Positions 1-8,560 of a DNA stretch of 64,000 bases are shown piece by piece. The notes beneath the pieces were generated by a model, which made no database searches, was not told the DNA's origin, and was given only the letters and a program-made list of their open reading frames with translations. Both the position numbers and the translations under genes were made by a program. The DNA is from Aequoribacter sp049615385 (GTDB lineage Bacteria; Pseudomonadota; Gammaproteobacteria; Pseudomonadales; Halieaceae), in assembly GCF_049615385.1 (NCBI RefSeq), contig NZ_JBMZFL010000003.1. The stretch is one strand, 5' to 3'. Within the stretch, counting starts at the first letter, position 1, and each line of letters begins with the position of its first letter.

Positions 1-245
1 TGCAAGATTTGGGAACCATCTTCAGCTTCGCCGATTTGACGATGGGGTTGTTGGCGGTGGTGAACTTACTTGGTTTAGCACTGCTTGCGCCGGTAGCGCG
101 TCGCCTCCTGCGAGATTATGACCAGAAGGTTGCGAACGGTCAGGAAGCGATATTCGACGCCGACGAATGGCAAGACTTAGATATTGACCCACAAGCCTGG
201 GCCGATGTTAAAGCACCGGCGAAAATAGGCGCGCCAAAGCCATAG
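1..245 (+). CDS. Alanine/glycine:cation symporter family protein, C-terminal fragment
   Basis: This is the 3' end of a gene that begins before the window; the reading frame is open from base 3. About 80 residues remain. They show a last membrane helix with the motif FADLTMGLLAVVNLLGLALL, then a basic R-R-L-L-R-D-Y junction and a hydrophilic cytoplasmic tail. The pattern FxDxxxGLxAxxNLxxLxLL followed by a KDY/RDY turn is typical of the C terminus of AGCS (SSF-like sodium:alanine) symporters, which import alanine or glycine with sodium. The last 38 bases overlap the 3' end of the convergent cardiolipin synthase gene. The family call rests on the final helix only. Confidence 0.7.
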   Translation, partial: QDLGTIFSFADLTMGLLAVVNLLGLALLAPVARRLLRDYDQKVANGQEAIFDADEWQDLDIDPQAWADVKAPAKIGAPKP

Positions 246-1647
246 CCGGCCTGAACCAGAAGGGACGATGGCTAAAGTGTTGCGCTGACACTTCTAAGGC
301 CGATGCAAAGTCGGCCTCTAGCATCTGTTGAACTTCAAGAGCAAATTCTTCGTCGTTAATGAGCGCCGTAATTTCAAAGGCCAGTTTAAAACTGCGGTTG
401 TCAAAATTGGCCGTGCCGATTGCGCACAGATCGTTGTCGACCAGAGTCACTTTTTGATGCATAAACCCGGGGCCATAGCGGAAAACTTTGACCCCCGCGG
501 GGAGCAGTTCTTTGGTGTAGGACCAATTCGCCATTGCGACCATGGGGCCGTCGGGATTGTCGGGGATCATGACCCGCACGTCTACACCGCGTAATACCGC
601 TAGCTGCAGCGCAGAAATAATGCTGTGGTCTGGTATGAAGTACGGGCTGGTAATCCACAGGCGTTGCTTGGCTTCACTGATAAGCTGATGATACATCAGG
701 CCAGCCTCTTCAAATTCACTGGAGGGGTCGGATGGGAAAATCAACACCTGTTTACCGTGGCGGCTCTCGCTCGGTTTGGTAAAACTCAGTTGCAGTTGTT
801 CGCCCTTGGCCCAACGCCAGTCGGCCGCGAAGGTGAGCTCCATTGCAAGCACCGCGGGTCCCTGAATCTGCAGATGAGTGTCTCGCCATGGACCGATCTT
901 CGGGTCTTGCCCCAAATATTCTCGACCTACATTGTGCCCCCCTAAGAGCGCAAGTCTTGAATCGATACAGGCTAGTTTGCGGTGATTGCGAAAGTTTAGC
1001 TGGAAGCGATTGCGACGCCCGCGTGTTGTATTGAAGGGGACAATGTTGACACCATGACTGAGCGCCCTGCTCAAGAGCGGTGAACGAGCAAAGGTTCGGC
1101 TTCCGATTTCATCGTAAATAACGTGCACCGGCAGGCCTTGCTGAGCTTTGACAATCAGCGCATTAATTAACTCGGCGCCGATCTGATCATCACGAATAAT
1201 GTAGTACACCAAATAAACGTGTTGTTGGGCGCCGTGAATGGCATTCAGTAAAGCCGTGTGGGTTGCCTCGCCGTTGACTAAGAGGCGTACGTCATTGCCA
1301 ACGGTGACCGCGGTGCGAGCGAGAGGTAACAGGGTTCGGAAGGTATTGCACAAGTCATCGGTTTCGACACTGTTGGGCCAGATGGCATCAGACGTCGCTT
1401 GTTGGGTGCTCTTTAATGCTTCCTCGACCGCCTTGCGTTGCTCTACGTAACCATCGAATTTGGTGCGGCCAAAAATCCAGTAAACAGGCACGGCAATGTA
1501 GGGGAAGGTGAGTAGCACAATAACCCAAGCGACTGCGCCTTGAGCCGTACGGGTTTTCATGACCGCCTCAATGGCCGAGACGACGCCCAGTAGGGTAAAC
1601 ACCGTTACCGTGAGCGCGAGGACTTGGGCCAGAATCGAAAACTCCAT
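208..1647 (-). CDS. clsA: Cardiolipin synthase (ClsA type)
   Basis: A 479-residue inner-membrane phospholipase-D-superfamily enzyme that condenses two phosphatidylglycerols into cardiolipin. Two N-terminal membrane helices (about residues 5-25 and 38-58) are followed by two PLD domains. Each has an HKD signature: HRKLACID near residue 222 with G-G-H-N downstream, and HQKVTLVD near residue 396 with GTANFDNRS downstream. Length and layout fit ClsA rather than the shorter ClsB. Its 3' end overlaps the end of the convergent symporter gene by 38 bp. It is divergent from the RND permease gene, with 117 bp between the two starts. The start is the only ATG in front of the first membrane helix; its ribosome site is weak. 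Confidence 0.93.
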   Translation of the reverse strand: MEFSILAQVLALTVTVFTLLGVVSAIEAVMKTRTAQGAVAWVIVLLTFPYIAVPVYWIFGRTKFDGYVEQRKAVEEALKSTQQATSDAIWPNSVETDDLCNTFRTLLPLARTAVTVGNDVRLLVNGEATHTALLNAIHGAQQHVYLVYYIIRDDQIGAELINALIVKAQQGLPVHVIYDEIGSRTFARSPLLSRALSHGVNIVPFNTTRGRRNRFQLNFRNHRKLACIDSRLALLGGHNVGREYLGQDPKIGPWRDTHLQIQGPAVLAMELTFAADWRWAKGEQLQLSFTKPSESRHGKQVLIFPSDPSSEFEEAGLMYHQLISEAKQRLWITSPYFIPDHSIISALQLAVLRGVDVRVMIPDNPDGPMVAMANWSYTKELLPAGVKVFRYGPGFMHQKVTLVDNDLCAIGTANFDNRSFKLAFEITALINDEEFALEVQQMLEADFASALEVSAQHFSHRPFWFRPAMALARLFSPVL

Positions 1648-1764
1648 AGCCGCAAGAATAGCAGATAAATACCCTTTTGAACGGTGTGAAATTCAATATA
1701 GATCAAAGTGTTGCCTTACCTGTTCTGCTAGAATTACGGCGTATTGGTACCGGAGCCGAACACT

Positions 1765-4700
1765 ATGATCGAACGGATAATCGCAGGAGCTCTGCAGAAA
1801 GGCGTGGCGCCCTTTTTGTTCATGGCAGGGCTGATACTGGGTGTCGTCGCCTTGGCTTTTATGCCCCGGGAGGAAGAGCCACAGATTGTGGTGCCGATGA
1901 TCGATGTTTACATCGAGGCCCCCGGTCTGTCAGCAACCGAGGTCGAACGCCAGGTCGTTGTGCCGGTTGAGAAATTGTTATCGCAAATACCCGGCATCGA
2001 GCACGTATACTCGCAGAGCCACCCCAATCGCGCCTTGGTGACGCTCGCTTTCTACGTGGGGCAGGATCGTGAAGATAGCTTGCTGAATACCTACAACAAA
2101 CTCTACGCGAATCAGGACCAAGTGCCGCCCGTCGTCACGGCGTGGCAAGTTCGGCCTGTAGAAGTAGACGATGTACCCATCGTGGTATACGCGCTAACAA
2201 GCACCCAACCTGAAATGATGGGTGATTTTGAACTGCGCCGCCTGGCTGATGAAGTTGCAAGTGTCCTGCAGGGCGTACAAGAGACCAGCGAGGTTAAGGT
2301 CGTTGGTGGTCGAGAGCGAGTGGTTCAAATCCTCTTTGATCCACTGCGTTTAGCCGCTCGGCAAACCACTGTCTTGGACGTGGTAAACGCTATTTCTCTA
2401 TCGAACGAAAGCATCAGTGCAGGCTCCTTGTCGTATGGCAATCAAGCCATCGCACTAGAAAGCGGTGACGTGTTGCGCTCCTTAGATGCGCTGAAGTCTT
2501 TGGTTGTCAATGTTGTGGGCGGTGATTTGGTCACACTGGATGATGTAGCCACGATCAAGGATGGCCCACCCTCGAAGACCTCGATTACTTGGTATGAGAG
2601 TAAAGCGAGTCTACAGGGCGATGTGCAGCCTATGGTAGCCATTAGTATCGCCAAGCAACGTGGTACGAATGCGGTCAAAGTTGCAGAGCAGTTGCACAGC
2701 ACCATGGCCGAATTGCAGCGAGAACTTATCCCAGGGCAGGTGGAGGTTCATACCATTCGAGATTATGGTGTGACCGCCAACGAAAAGGTCACTAACTTAG
2801 GCAGCAGTCTGATTTTTGCGGTACTCACCGTCGTGGCCTTCATTGGCTTGTTTTTGGGGTGGCGTGCGGCGGTCATCGTGGCCCTGGCTGTACCTGTCTG
2901 TTACGGCATGACCTTGGCCTTGGACTTGGTGTTCGATTACACCATAAACCGAGTCACCCTGTTTGCGTTGATTCTGGCCCTAGGTTTGCTCGTTGACGAT
3001 CCGATTACAGGGGTCGATAACATCACTCGGAAACTGCAGAGTGGGCGAGGCAGTGTCAATGACCGAATTGTTGCGGCGATTGGTGAAATTAAAATCCCGC
3101 TACTGATGTCGACGGTAACCATTGTCCTCGCTTTTCTGCCGCTGGCGTTTATCACCGGTATGATGGGGCCTTACATGGCGCCGATGGCCTTTAACGTACC
3201 GCTGGCCGTCGTGGCAAGCACACTGACCGCGTTTTTTGTGACGCCATGGCTTGCTAAAGTGCTTCTGGGTAATGCGCCGCTTGCGGAAACCGACGAAGAT
3301 TGGCGCGCGCTTGATCATAGTTCATTTTATGCTAGGAACATGTTGGCGCTGTTGACCTCGACGTCACGTCGCCGCGCCGTCTTGTGGTTACTGCTGATTA
3401 GCTTCGTTGCTGCGATCTTGTTACCGGTATTTCGCTTGGTGCCGCTCAAACTTTTGCCCTTTGACAACAAGAACGAACTCCAGATTGTTATTGATATGCC
3501 CGAGGGCACAGCGCTTGAGGCAACCGCCGCTGTCGCATCCCGAGCCAGCCGTATTGCCTTGTCACTGCCTGAGGTGAATTCGGCATCGGTATTTGTGGGT
3601 GAGCCCAGTCCACACGATTTTAATGGTCTTGTACGCAAGCACTATTTACGTCAAGGGCCCCACTTGGGCGATGTGCGTTTGACCTTATTGGATAAAAGTG
3701 CACGAGTGCATCAATCGCATGCTGTCGTTTTGCGCCTGCGTGAGGCACTCGAAGGCTTGATTGATGCACACCCCGAGGCAGTAATCAGTGTGGTTGAAGT
3801 ACCCCCCGGGCCACCCGTTATGGCGACTTTAGTTGCAGAGGTCTACGGGCGTACCCTGACCCCTTATGCCCAGCAGCAGCGCGCTGCAGAGCTCTTGGCA
3901 GAGCGATTTCGAGCCGAGCCCCATGTGACGCAAGTGGACACCAGCGTAGGCAGCGCTGCACCGCGATTACGATTCGTGACCGATAAGGCTAAAGCGGCAA
4001 TGTCGGGTATTCCTACTTCTGACATTAATTCGACCGTGAGCATAGCCCACGCGGGGCAAGTGGTTGGCTTTATGGCGGCCGCGCGTGAGGCACAACCTCT
4101 GCCCTTACTGTTGCGTTTGCCCATTGCAGAACGCAGTCGTGTTGAGGACCTATCGACGCTCTTACTCAAGGGGCGCTTGGGTGCTGTCAGCGAGCAACGT
4201 AGCGCTGGTCTGCAGGCTGCGCCTCAAAATTTGGTCGCATTGGGTGAGTTAGGACGGTTCGAGAGTGTGCCTCTCGAAACACCGATTTATCGCAAAGATT
4301 TGCGCCCGGTGGTGTATGTTACGGCTGAGATTTCAGGTCGAACTCCGGCTGAGGTGATTGCCGATATCACCGCCGATAAAACGGATGGCAATGTCGAGCT
4401 CTCGAATTGGCAGGACCGCACGTTTTTTTCGTCGGGTGGAACACAAGCTTGGCAAGTCCCCGAATCGGTGGATATTCACTGGATTGGTGAAGGGGAATGG
4501 AAGATCACCGTCGATGTGTTTCGCGATATGGGTTTGGCTTTCGCGTTTGCCTTGGTGGCTATTTATTTCGTGTTGCGTTTACAGACGGGTTCCGTCGCGC
4601 TGACCTTGCTGATTATGTCCTCTATTCCGCTGACCATGATAGGTATCATGCCAGGGTTTTGGCTGCTGAATCAGTTCGGTGAGCGCTGGATTGCAGGCGC

Positions 4701-5085
4701 ACCAGAGCCGGTATTATTCACAGCCACTGCCATGATTGGCATGATCGCGCTGGCAGGTATTGTGGTGAGAAATTCTCTGATTCTGGTCGATTTTATTCAT
4801 CAAGCACGAGCGCAAGGTGCCTCGGTATTGGATGCGGTACTCAGTGCTGGTGCTGTGCGTATGCGCCCAGTGTTGCTTACCGCGGGAACGACTCTGTTGG
4901 GTAATCTTGTTATTACGCTTGATCCAGTATTCAGCGGGTTAGCAATCGCCATTATTTTTGGAATTGTAGCTTCGACCATTCTGACTTTGGTAGTGGTGCC
5001 GGTGGTGTACTGTATGTTGTATGGTCCGGCAATTGATGACAGTCCTATTAATGACAGTCTTGGGGAGATACGTCATGAGCAGTAA
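1765..5085 (+). CDS. RND efflux permease (AcrB/HAE1-like)
   Basis: A 1106-residue inner-membrane proton-driven exporter of the resistance-nodulation-division superfamily. The N-terminal helix, the porter-domain motif E-A-P-G-L-S-A-T-E-V-E and two blocks of hydrophobic segments separated by large periplasmic loops are all visible. The TM4 motif G-L-L-V-D-D-P-I contains the paired aspartates of the proton relay. In TM10 the motif is V-V-R-N-S-L-I-L-V-D-F, with arginine where AcrB has lysine 940. I chose the ATG at 1765, about 9 nt after a GGAG; a longer TTG version would add seven residues. The gene is followed by its adaptor with an 11-bp overlap. No outer-membrane channel gene is adjacent. 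The substrate is unknown. Confidence 0.92.
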   Translation: MIERIIAGALQKGVAPFLFMAGLILGVVALAFMPREEEPQIVVPMIDVYIEAPGLSATEVERQVVVPVEKLLSQIPGIEHVYSQSHPNRALVTLAFYVGQDREDSLLNTYNKLYANQDQVPPVVTAWQVRPVEVDDVPIVVYALTSTQPEMMGDFELRRLADEVASVLQGVQETSEVKVVGGRERVVQILFDPLRLAARQTTVLDVVNAISLSNESISAGSLSYGNQAIALESGDVLRSLDALKSLVVNVVGGDLVTLDDVATIKDGPPSKTSITWYESKASLQGDVQPMVAISIAKQRGTNAVKVAEQLHSTMAELQRELIPGQVEVHTIRDYGVTANEKVTNLGSSLIFAVLTVVAFIGLFLGWRAAVIVALAVPVCYGMTLALDLVFDYTINRVTLFALILALGLLVDDPITGVDNITRKLQSGRGSVNDRIVAAIGEIKIPLLMSTVTIVLAFLPLAFITGMMGPYMAPMAFNVPLAVVASTLTAFFVTPWLAKVLLGNAPLAETDEDWRALDHSSFYARNMLALLTSTSRRRAVLWLLLISFVAAILLPVFRLVPLKLLPFDNKNELQIVIDMPEGTALEATAAVASRASRIALSLPEVNSASVFVGEPSPHDFNGLVRKHYLRQGPHLGDVRLTLLDKSARVHQSHAVVLRLREALEGLIDAHPEAVISVVEVPPGPPVMATLVAEVYGRTLTPYAQQQRAAELLAERFRAEPHVTQVDTSVGSAAPRLRFVTDKAKAAMSGIPTSDINSTVSIAHAGQVVGFMAAAREAQPLPLLLRLPIAERSRVEDLSTLLLKGRLGAVSEQRSAGLQAAPQNLVALGELGRFESVPLETPIYRKDLRPVVYVTAEISGRTPAEVIADITADKTDGNVELSNWQDRTFFSSGGTQAWQVPESVDIHWIGEGEWKITVDVFRDMGLAFAFALVAIYFVLRLQTGSVALTLLIMSSIPLTMIGIMPGFWLLNQFGERWIAGAPEPVLFTATAMIGMIALAGIVVRNSLILVDFIHQARAQGASVLDAVLSAGAVRMRPVLLTAGTTLLGNLVITLDPVFSGLAIAIIFGIVASTILTLVVVPVVYCMLYGPAIDDSPINDSLGEIRHEQ

Positions 5086-6124
5086 TCAGCGACTTATAGC
5101 GGGCAGCATTGGCCTATTTGTCTTTTTGGGCTTGGTCATTGTTTTTATGGCGGGCGGGTTTAGTGATCGGGTGCAACCCGGGCTATTGGTAGAGCCCGCA
5201 AAGGTCGGCGGGCAGGGGTTTTCTGTGCGCAGTATCGAGCGCAAGGCTTTCGAGCGGGTCCCGGGATCAGTGGAAGCACGTGAAACGACCTTGGTGTCAT
5301 CGCGCATTATGTCGACCGTGGAATCTGTGGCCGTGCGTGCCGGTGATACCGTTCAAGCCGGTGATTTATTGGTGAGTTTGGATAAACGCGATCTCAAGGC
5401 GCGCCTCGAGTCGGTGGTGGCGAGTCGTGCTGCAATCGATGCACGTTTAGAAGAAGCCAAGCGAACTCTAGGTCGAGCCGAAGAGTTGTTGTCTCGGGGT
5501 TTGTTATCGCAAGCTGATTACGACAAAGCTGCGGCAGCGGATGCGGCTTTGGTGGCCGAGCGTTTAGCACTTACCGAAAATATTCGAGAAGTCGAAACCG
5601 CCATAAGTTTTACCCAAGTTAAGGCGCCCATTTCTGGACGTGTTGTTGACCGCTTTGCAGAGCCTGGTGATTTGGCAAGCCCTGGTTCGCGTTTGGTGTC
5701 CTTGTACAACCCCGCGAGCTTAGAAGTTTCGTTGAAGGTGCGTGAAGACCTCGCTATGGGCTTACAGCTGGGTGACGCCGTAAGGGTTGTTGTGCCCTCA
5801 GCTAATCGATCATTTGATGCTGAGGTGAGTGAAATTGTGCCCGCCGCAGATCGTGTTTCTCGCAGCTTCGATATCACTCTGCAAGTGCTAGAAGGGCAGG
5901 GGTTGTTACCCGGTTTATTCGCAGAAGCGCAGATACCCGCGGGTAGCGAAATCTGGCGATCGATCCCAAAAAGCTTGGTACAACACCTCGGGCAACTCAA
6001 TCTGGTTTGGGTAGAAACCGACGCTGGTCCGGTTAAGCGTTTTATCCGCTTGGGACGAGAGGATGGGGCCGAAGTCGAAGTCACCGCCGGGCTGAGCGAC
6101 GGTGAGGTCGTCATCGCGCCTTAA
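5075..6124 (+). CDS. RND efflux periplasmic adaptor (HlyD/MFP family)
   Basis: A 349-residue membrane-fusion protein that should link the preceding permease to an outer-membrane channel. One N-terminal hydrophobic anchor (about residues 8-28) is followed by a lipoyl/biotinyl-like half with V-R-A-G-D-T-V-Q-A-G-D, a coiled-coil hairpin rich in A, E, L and R (about residues 110-170), and the second lipoyl half K-A-P-I-S-G-R-V. A beta-barrel and membrane-proximal region follow. The start ATG lies inside the end of the permease gene (11-bp overlap), with GGGGAG about 7 nt upstream, so translation is probably coupled. The order permease then adaptor is the reverse of mexAB or acrAB. Confidence 0.9.
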   Translation: MSSNQRLIAGSIGLFVFLGLVIVFMAGGFSDRVQPGLLVEPAKVGGQGFSVRSIERKAFERVPGSVEARETTLVSSRIMSTVESVAVRAGDTVQAGDLLVSLDKRDLKARLESVVASRAAIDARLEEAKRTLGRAEELLSRGLLSQADYDKAAAADAALVAERLALTENIREVETAISFTQVKAPISGRVVDRFAEPGDLASPGSRLVSLYNPASLEVSLKVREDLAMGLQLGDAVRVVVPSANRSFDAEVSEIVPAADRVSRSFDITLQVLEGQGLLPGLFAEAQIPAGSEIWRSIPKSLVQHLGQLNLVWVETDAGPVKRFIRLGREDGAEVEVTAGLSDGEVVIAP

Positions 6125-6128
6125 AGGA

Positions 6129-7235
6129 CTAGCGAGATTGCTCTAACCTAACCTCGTACTCGCGCTCTTCTTTGCCGAGGAGCGTTGTTACAGTCACGGT
6201 ATCTCCTGCTTGATAGCGCTCTAGCTGGGTGTAGTACTCATCGTTATTGCGAACGCGCTCACCATTGATGTGAGTGATGATGTCGCCCAGAGCGATGTCT
6301 CCACGATAATTGCGGTAGGCGCCACGCATGCCGGCTTGGTCCGCAGGCAGCCCGGGAAACAATCGCACTATGGGCACGCCGGGAATATTGTAGCGTCTGA
6401 TCCAGTTGTCGCTGGCAAGCTCGACGCCTAAAACTGGGCGCAGCACGCGTCCGTAACTAATCAGCTGTGGCACGACCTCTGCGACTGTATTGACCGGAAT
6501 CGCAAAACCAATACCCGCGCTCGCCCCGCTCGGGCTGTAAATGGCAGTATTGACACCAATGAGTTGGCCCATGGAGTTCAGTAAAGGACCACCCGAGTTG
6601 CCTGGATTGATTGCTGCATCCGTTTGAATGACGCCGCGAATGGTGCGGTTGCTCGGCGCTTTGATTTCTCGACCTAAAGCACTCACGATGCCTGTTGTGA
6701 GCGTGGTGTCTAGACCAAAAGGATTGCCGATGGCCAACACTTTGCGACCGACCTGAAGCTCGCTTGAGTCTCCCAGTGGCAGCGTTTGTAAGTCATCGGG
6801 TGCGCCTTCAATTCGGAGCACAGCGAGATCTTTCTCGGGTGCTACGCCAATAACTTCGGCGTCGTATTCACTGCGATCTTGCAGCGTGACGGTTAACTTT
6901 TGTGCGCCGGCAATAACGTGGTAGTTAGTCACGATCAGGCCCTGCCTATTCCAAACGAAGCCGGTTCCCGAGCCGCGCGGAATCTCTTCGACGTTTAACG
7001 AGAATAAGCCACGGCGCAGGGCTTTGTTGGTGACAAAGACGACGGCAGGACTGGCTTTGCTAAAAATCTCAGTGGTATTGGCTTCGTCGTCGGTGGCGAA
7101 GCTCAAGTAGTCGGGAACGTCCTTGTCTCGTGTCTCGGCGAGCGCGCTGGGTGCGATGGAAGCACTGTCACCGAGGCCACAGGCACCCAGTAAAGTGATC
7201 AAAAATAACGTGATAGATCGAAATACTTGGGTCAT
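6129..7235 (-). CDS. HtrA/DegS-AlgW-type serine protease with one PDZ domain, predicted lipoprotein
   Basis: A 368-residue periplasmic trypsin-like protease. The catalytic triad is readable: H106 in T-N-Y-H-V-I, D136 in K-D-L-A-V-L, and S214 in N-P-G-N-S-G-G-P. A single C-terminal PDZ domain follows (from about residue 265), the architecture of DegS/AlgW, which begins sigma-E signalling by cutting the anti-sigma factor. Unlike DegS, the N terminus ends in L-L-G-A-C (C19), a lipobox, so it may be lipid-anchored. The ATG chosen here has GGAGG five nt upstream; a longer GTG start would place that GGAGG inside the gene. It lies 22 bp downstream of htpX and is probably co-transcribed with it. Whether it does the DegS job is not certain. 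Confidence 0.85.
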   Translation of the reverse strand: MTQVFRSITLFLITLLGACGLGDSASIAPSALAETRDKDVPDYLSFATDDEANTTEIFSKASPAVVFVTNKALRRGLFSLNVEEIPRGSGTGFVWNRQGLIVTNYHVIAGAQKLTVTLQDRSEYDAEVIGVAPEKDLAVLRIEGAPDDLQTLPLGDSSELQVGRKVLAIGNPFGLDTTLTTGIVSALGREIKAPSNRTIRGVIQTDAAINPGNSGGPLLNSMGQLIGVNTAIYSPSGASAGIGFAIPVNTVAEVVPQLISYGRVLRPVLGVELASDNWIRRYNIPGVPIVRLFPGLPADQAGMRGAYRNYRGDIALGDIITHINGERVRNNDEYYTQLERYQAGDTVTVTTLLGKEEREYEVRLEQSR

Positions 7236-7257
7236 TGTGGCCTCCACTGGTCAGTGA

Positions 7258-8139
7258 TTACCCTCTTCGCAAGGCTTCGATGCGCGCAGTCAGAGGCGGG
7301 TGCGATGCCAACATCTGAGCAATGCCTAACTTATTGATATCGCGAATACCAAAAGCCGTTAGCTCGCCCGGTAAGTCATTGGGTAAGTTTTGCTCGCGCT
7401 GGAGTCGCTCCAAAGCACTTATCATAGCGCCTCGCCCGGCGAGTGCAGCTCCGGCAGCGTCGGCACGATATTCGCGCAAACGTGAGAACCACGCCACGAT
7501 CATACTGGCGAAAATGCCCAGAATGATTTCTGCAATAAACGTTGCTACGAAATAACCGATACCGTAACCGCGCTCAGTTTTGAATATGACGCGATCCACT
7601 GTATGGCCAATAATACGCGCAAAGAACATCACAAAGGTGTTTACCACGCCTTGTATTAGGCTAAGTGTCACCATGTCGCCGTTGGCGACGTGACCGATCT
7701 CGTGCGCGAGTACCGCTTTCACTTCGTCGGGTGAGAAACGGTTCAACATGCCAGAACTCACGGCAACCAAGGCATCATTGCGGTTCCAACCGGTGGCGAA
7801 GGCGTTAGCGGCCTGCGAGGGAAACACACCAACTTCAGGCGTTTTGATGCCGGCCTCACGAGAGAGCTCGGCCACAGTATCGAGCAACCAGCGGCTTTGA
7901 CGGTCTGTGGGCTGTGTGATGAGTTGAGTACGCGTCGACTTTTTCGCCATCCACTTGCTCAGGAACAGCGACACAAAAGCGCCACCAAAACCGAAGAGTG
8001 CGCAAAAGACCAGCAGCGCCTGCAAGTTTAGATCAACGCCATTGGCTGCCAAGATACTCTCGAACCCTAGCAAATTAAACACGATACTGACCAAAACCAG
8101 TACGGCTAAATTGGTCGCTAAAAACAACAAGATGCGCAT
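7258..8139 (-). CDS. htpX: Membrane zinc metalloprotease HtpX
   Basis: A 293-residue inner-membrane M48 protease that degrades misfolded membrane proteins together with FtsH. Two N-terminal helices (about residues 4-24 and 37-60) precede the active site H-E-I-G-H at residues 146-150. Two further hydrophobic stretches and the downstream R-E-Y-R-A-D motif carrying the third zinc ligand follow. Length matches E. coli HtpX (293 residues). It is first in a likely operon with the HtrA-type protease downstream. The upstream region has a sigma-32-like promoter within a tandem repeat, fitting a heat- or envelope-stress gene. Confidence 0.96.
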   Translation of the reverse strand: MRILLFLATNLAVLVLVSIVFNLLGFESILAANGVDLNLQALLVFCALFGFGGAFVSLFLSKWMAKKSTRTQLITQPTDRQSRWLLDTVAELSREAGIKTPEVGVFPSQAANAFATGWNRNDALVAVSSGMLNRFSPDEVKAVLAHEIGHVANGDMVTLSLIQGVVNTFVMFFARIIGHTVDRVIFKTERGYGIGYFVATFIAEIILGIFASMIVAWFSRLREYRADAAGAALAGRGAMISALERLQREQNLPNDLPGELTAFGIRDINKLGIAQMLASHPPLTARIEALRRG

Positions 8140-8180
8140 GTGAATTACCTCTGAACTACCCGTAGCATAGCTATATACCC

Positions 8181-8230
8181 CATTAACAATCGGGGTGGAT
8201 CACATTAACAATGGGGGTGGTTCACATTAA
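8181..8230. repeat. Tandem 22-bp direct repeat upstream of htpX
   Basis: Two adjacent 22-bp copies, at 8181-8202 and 8203-8224, differ at only two positions. A third partial copy of six bases (CATTAA) ends at 8230. Each copy contains a G-run followed by TGG(A/T)TCA. On the htpX-coding strand this reads as repeated CCACCCC(C/G)ATTGTTAATG. The repeat covers the -10 region of the predicted heat-shock promoter, so the duplication may have doubled a promoter or operator element. Confidence 0.85.
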
Positions 8231-8236
8231 ATCAAG
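8210..8236 (-). promoter_or_regulatory. Sigma-32 (RpoH)-like promoter for htpX
   Basis: On the minus strand CTTGA (8236-8232) is followed by exactly 15 nt and then CCCCATT (8216-8210). The known E. coli sigma-32 pattern is CTTGA, 12-15 nt, CCCCATnT. The inferred transcription start is near 8203, giving a leader of roughly 60 nt to the htpX ATG. htpX is heat-inducible in E. coli, so the match makes biological sense. The second repeat copy carries CCCCGATT, a weaker -10 match. Confidence 0.6.
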
Positions 8237-8286
8237 GTTGGGCGAATTTAAGACAGTCGAAAGCGACGAAAGGTTCCAGAGGTAGG

Positions 8287-8556
8287 CTAAATGGCAACGG
8301 AAATGAGTTCTTGCGTCTCGCCCGGCAGGGGGTGCTCGCTAACCTCTAACTTGAGTTTTCCGCTGTCGGTGAATTCTGGCTCGAAAATCTCGGCGCGCAG
8401 TTCAATATCTTTTGAAGACAGTTCAACAACCGTGTTTAGCGCTTCATCGCGATATTTGAATTGGGCAACCGCCTGAGCGTCACGTCCGTCAGTCCACACC
8501 TTACTTTTGCTGTAGTAATGGCCTAGCTGATTGCGAATAACAAAAGTGTCAGGCAT
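8287..8556 (-). CDS. Small conserved-looking hypothetical protein (89 aa)
   Basis: I do not recognise this family. The 89-residue soluble protein has no signal peptide or membrane helix. It begins M-P-D-T-F-V-I-R-N-Q-L-G-H-Y-Y, a tyrosine/histidine-rich strand, and continues with a mixed charged body (F-K-Y-R-D-E-A, R-A-E-I-F-E-P-E-F). The start chosen is 4 bp after the stop of the J-domain gene, with GGGAG about 12 nt upstream; a longer version would overlap that gene by 35 bp. It is the third gene of the VWA/J-domain module and probably shares its transcript. The function is unknown, possibly as an accessory of the module. Confidence 0.65.
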   Translation of the reverse strand: MPDTFVIRNQLGHYYSKSKVWTDGRDAQAVAQFKYRDEALNTVVELSSKDIELRAEIFEPEFTDSGKLKLEVSEHPLPGETQELISVAI

Positions 8557-8560
8557 GGTA

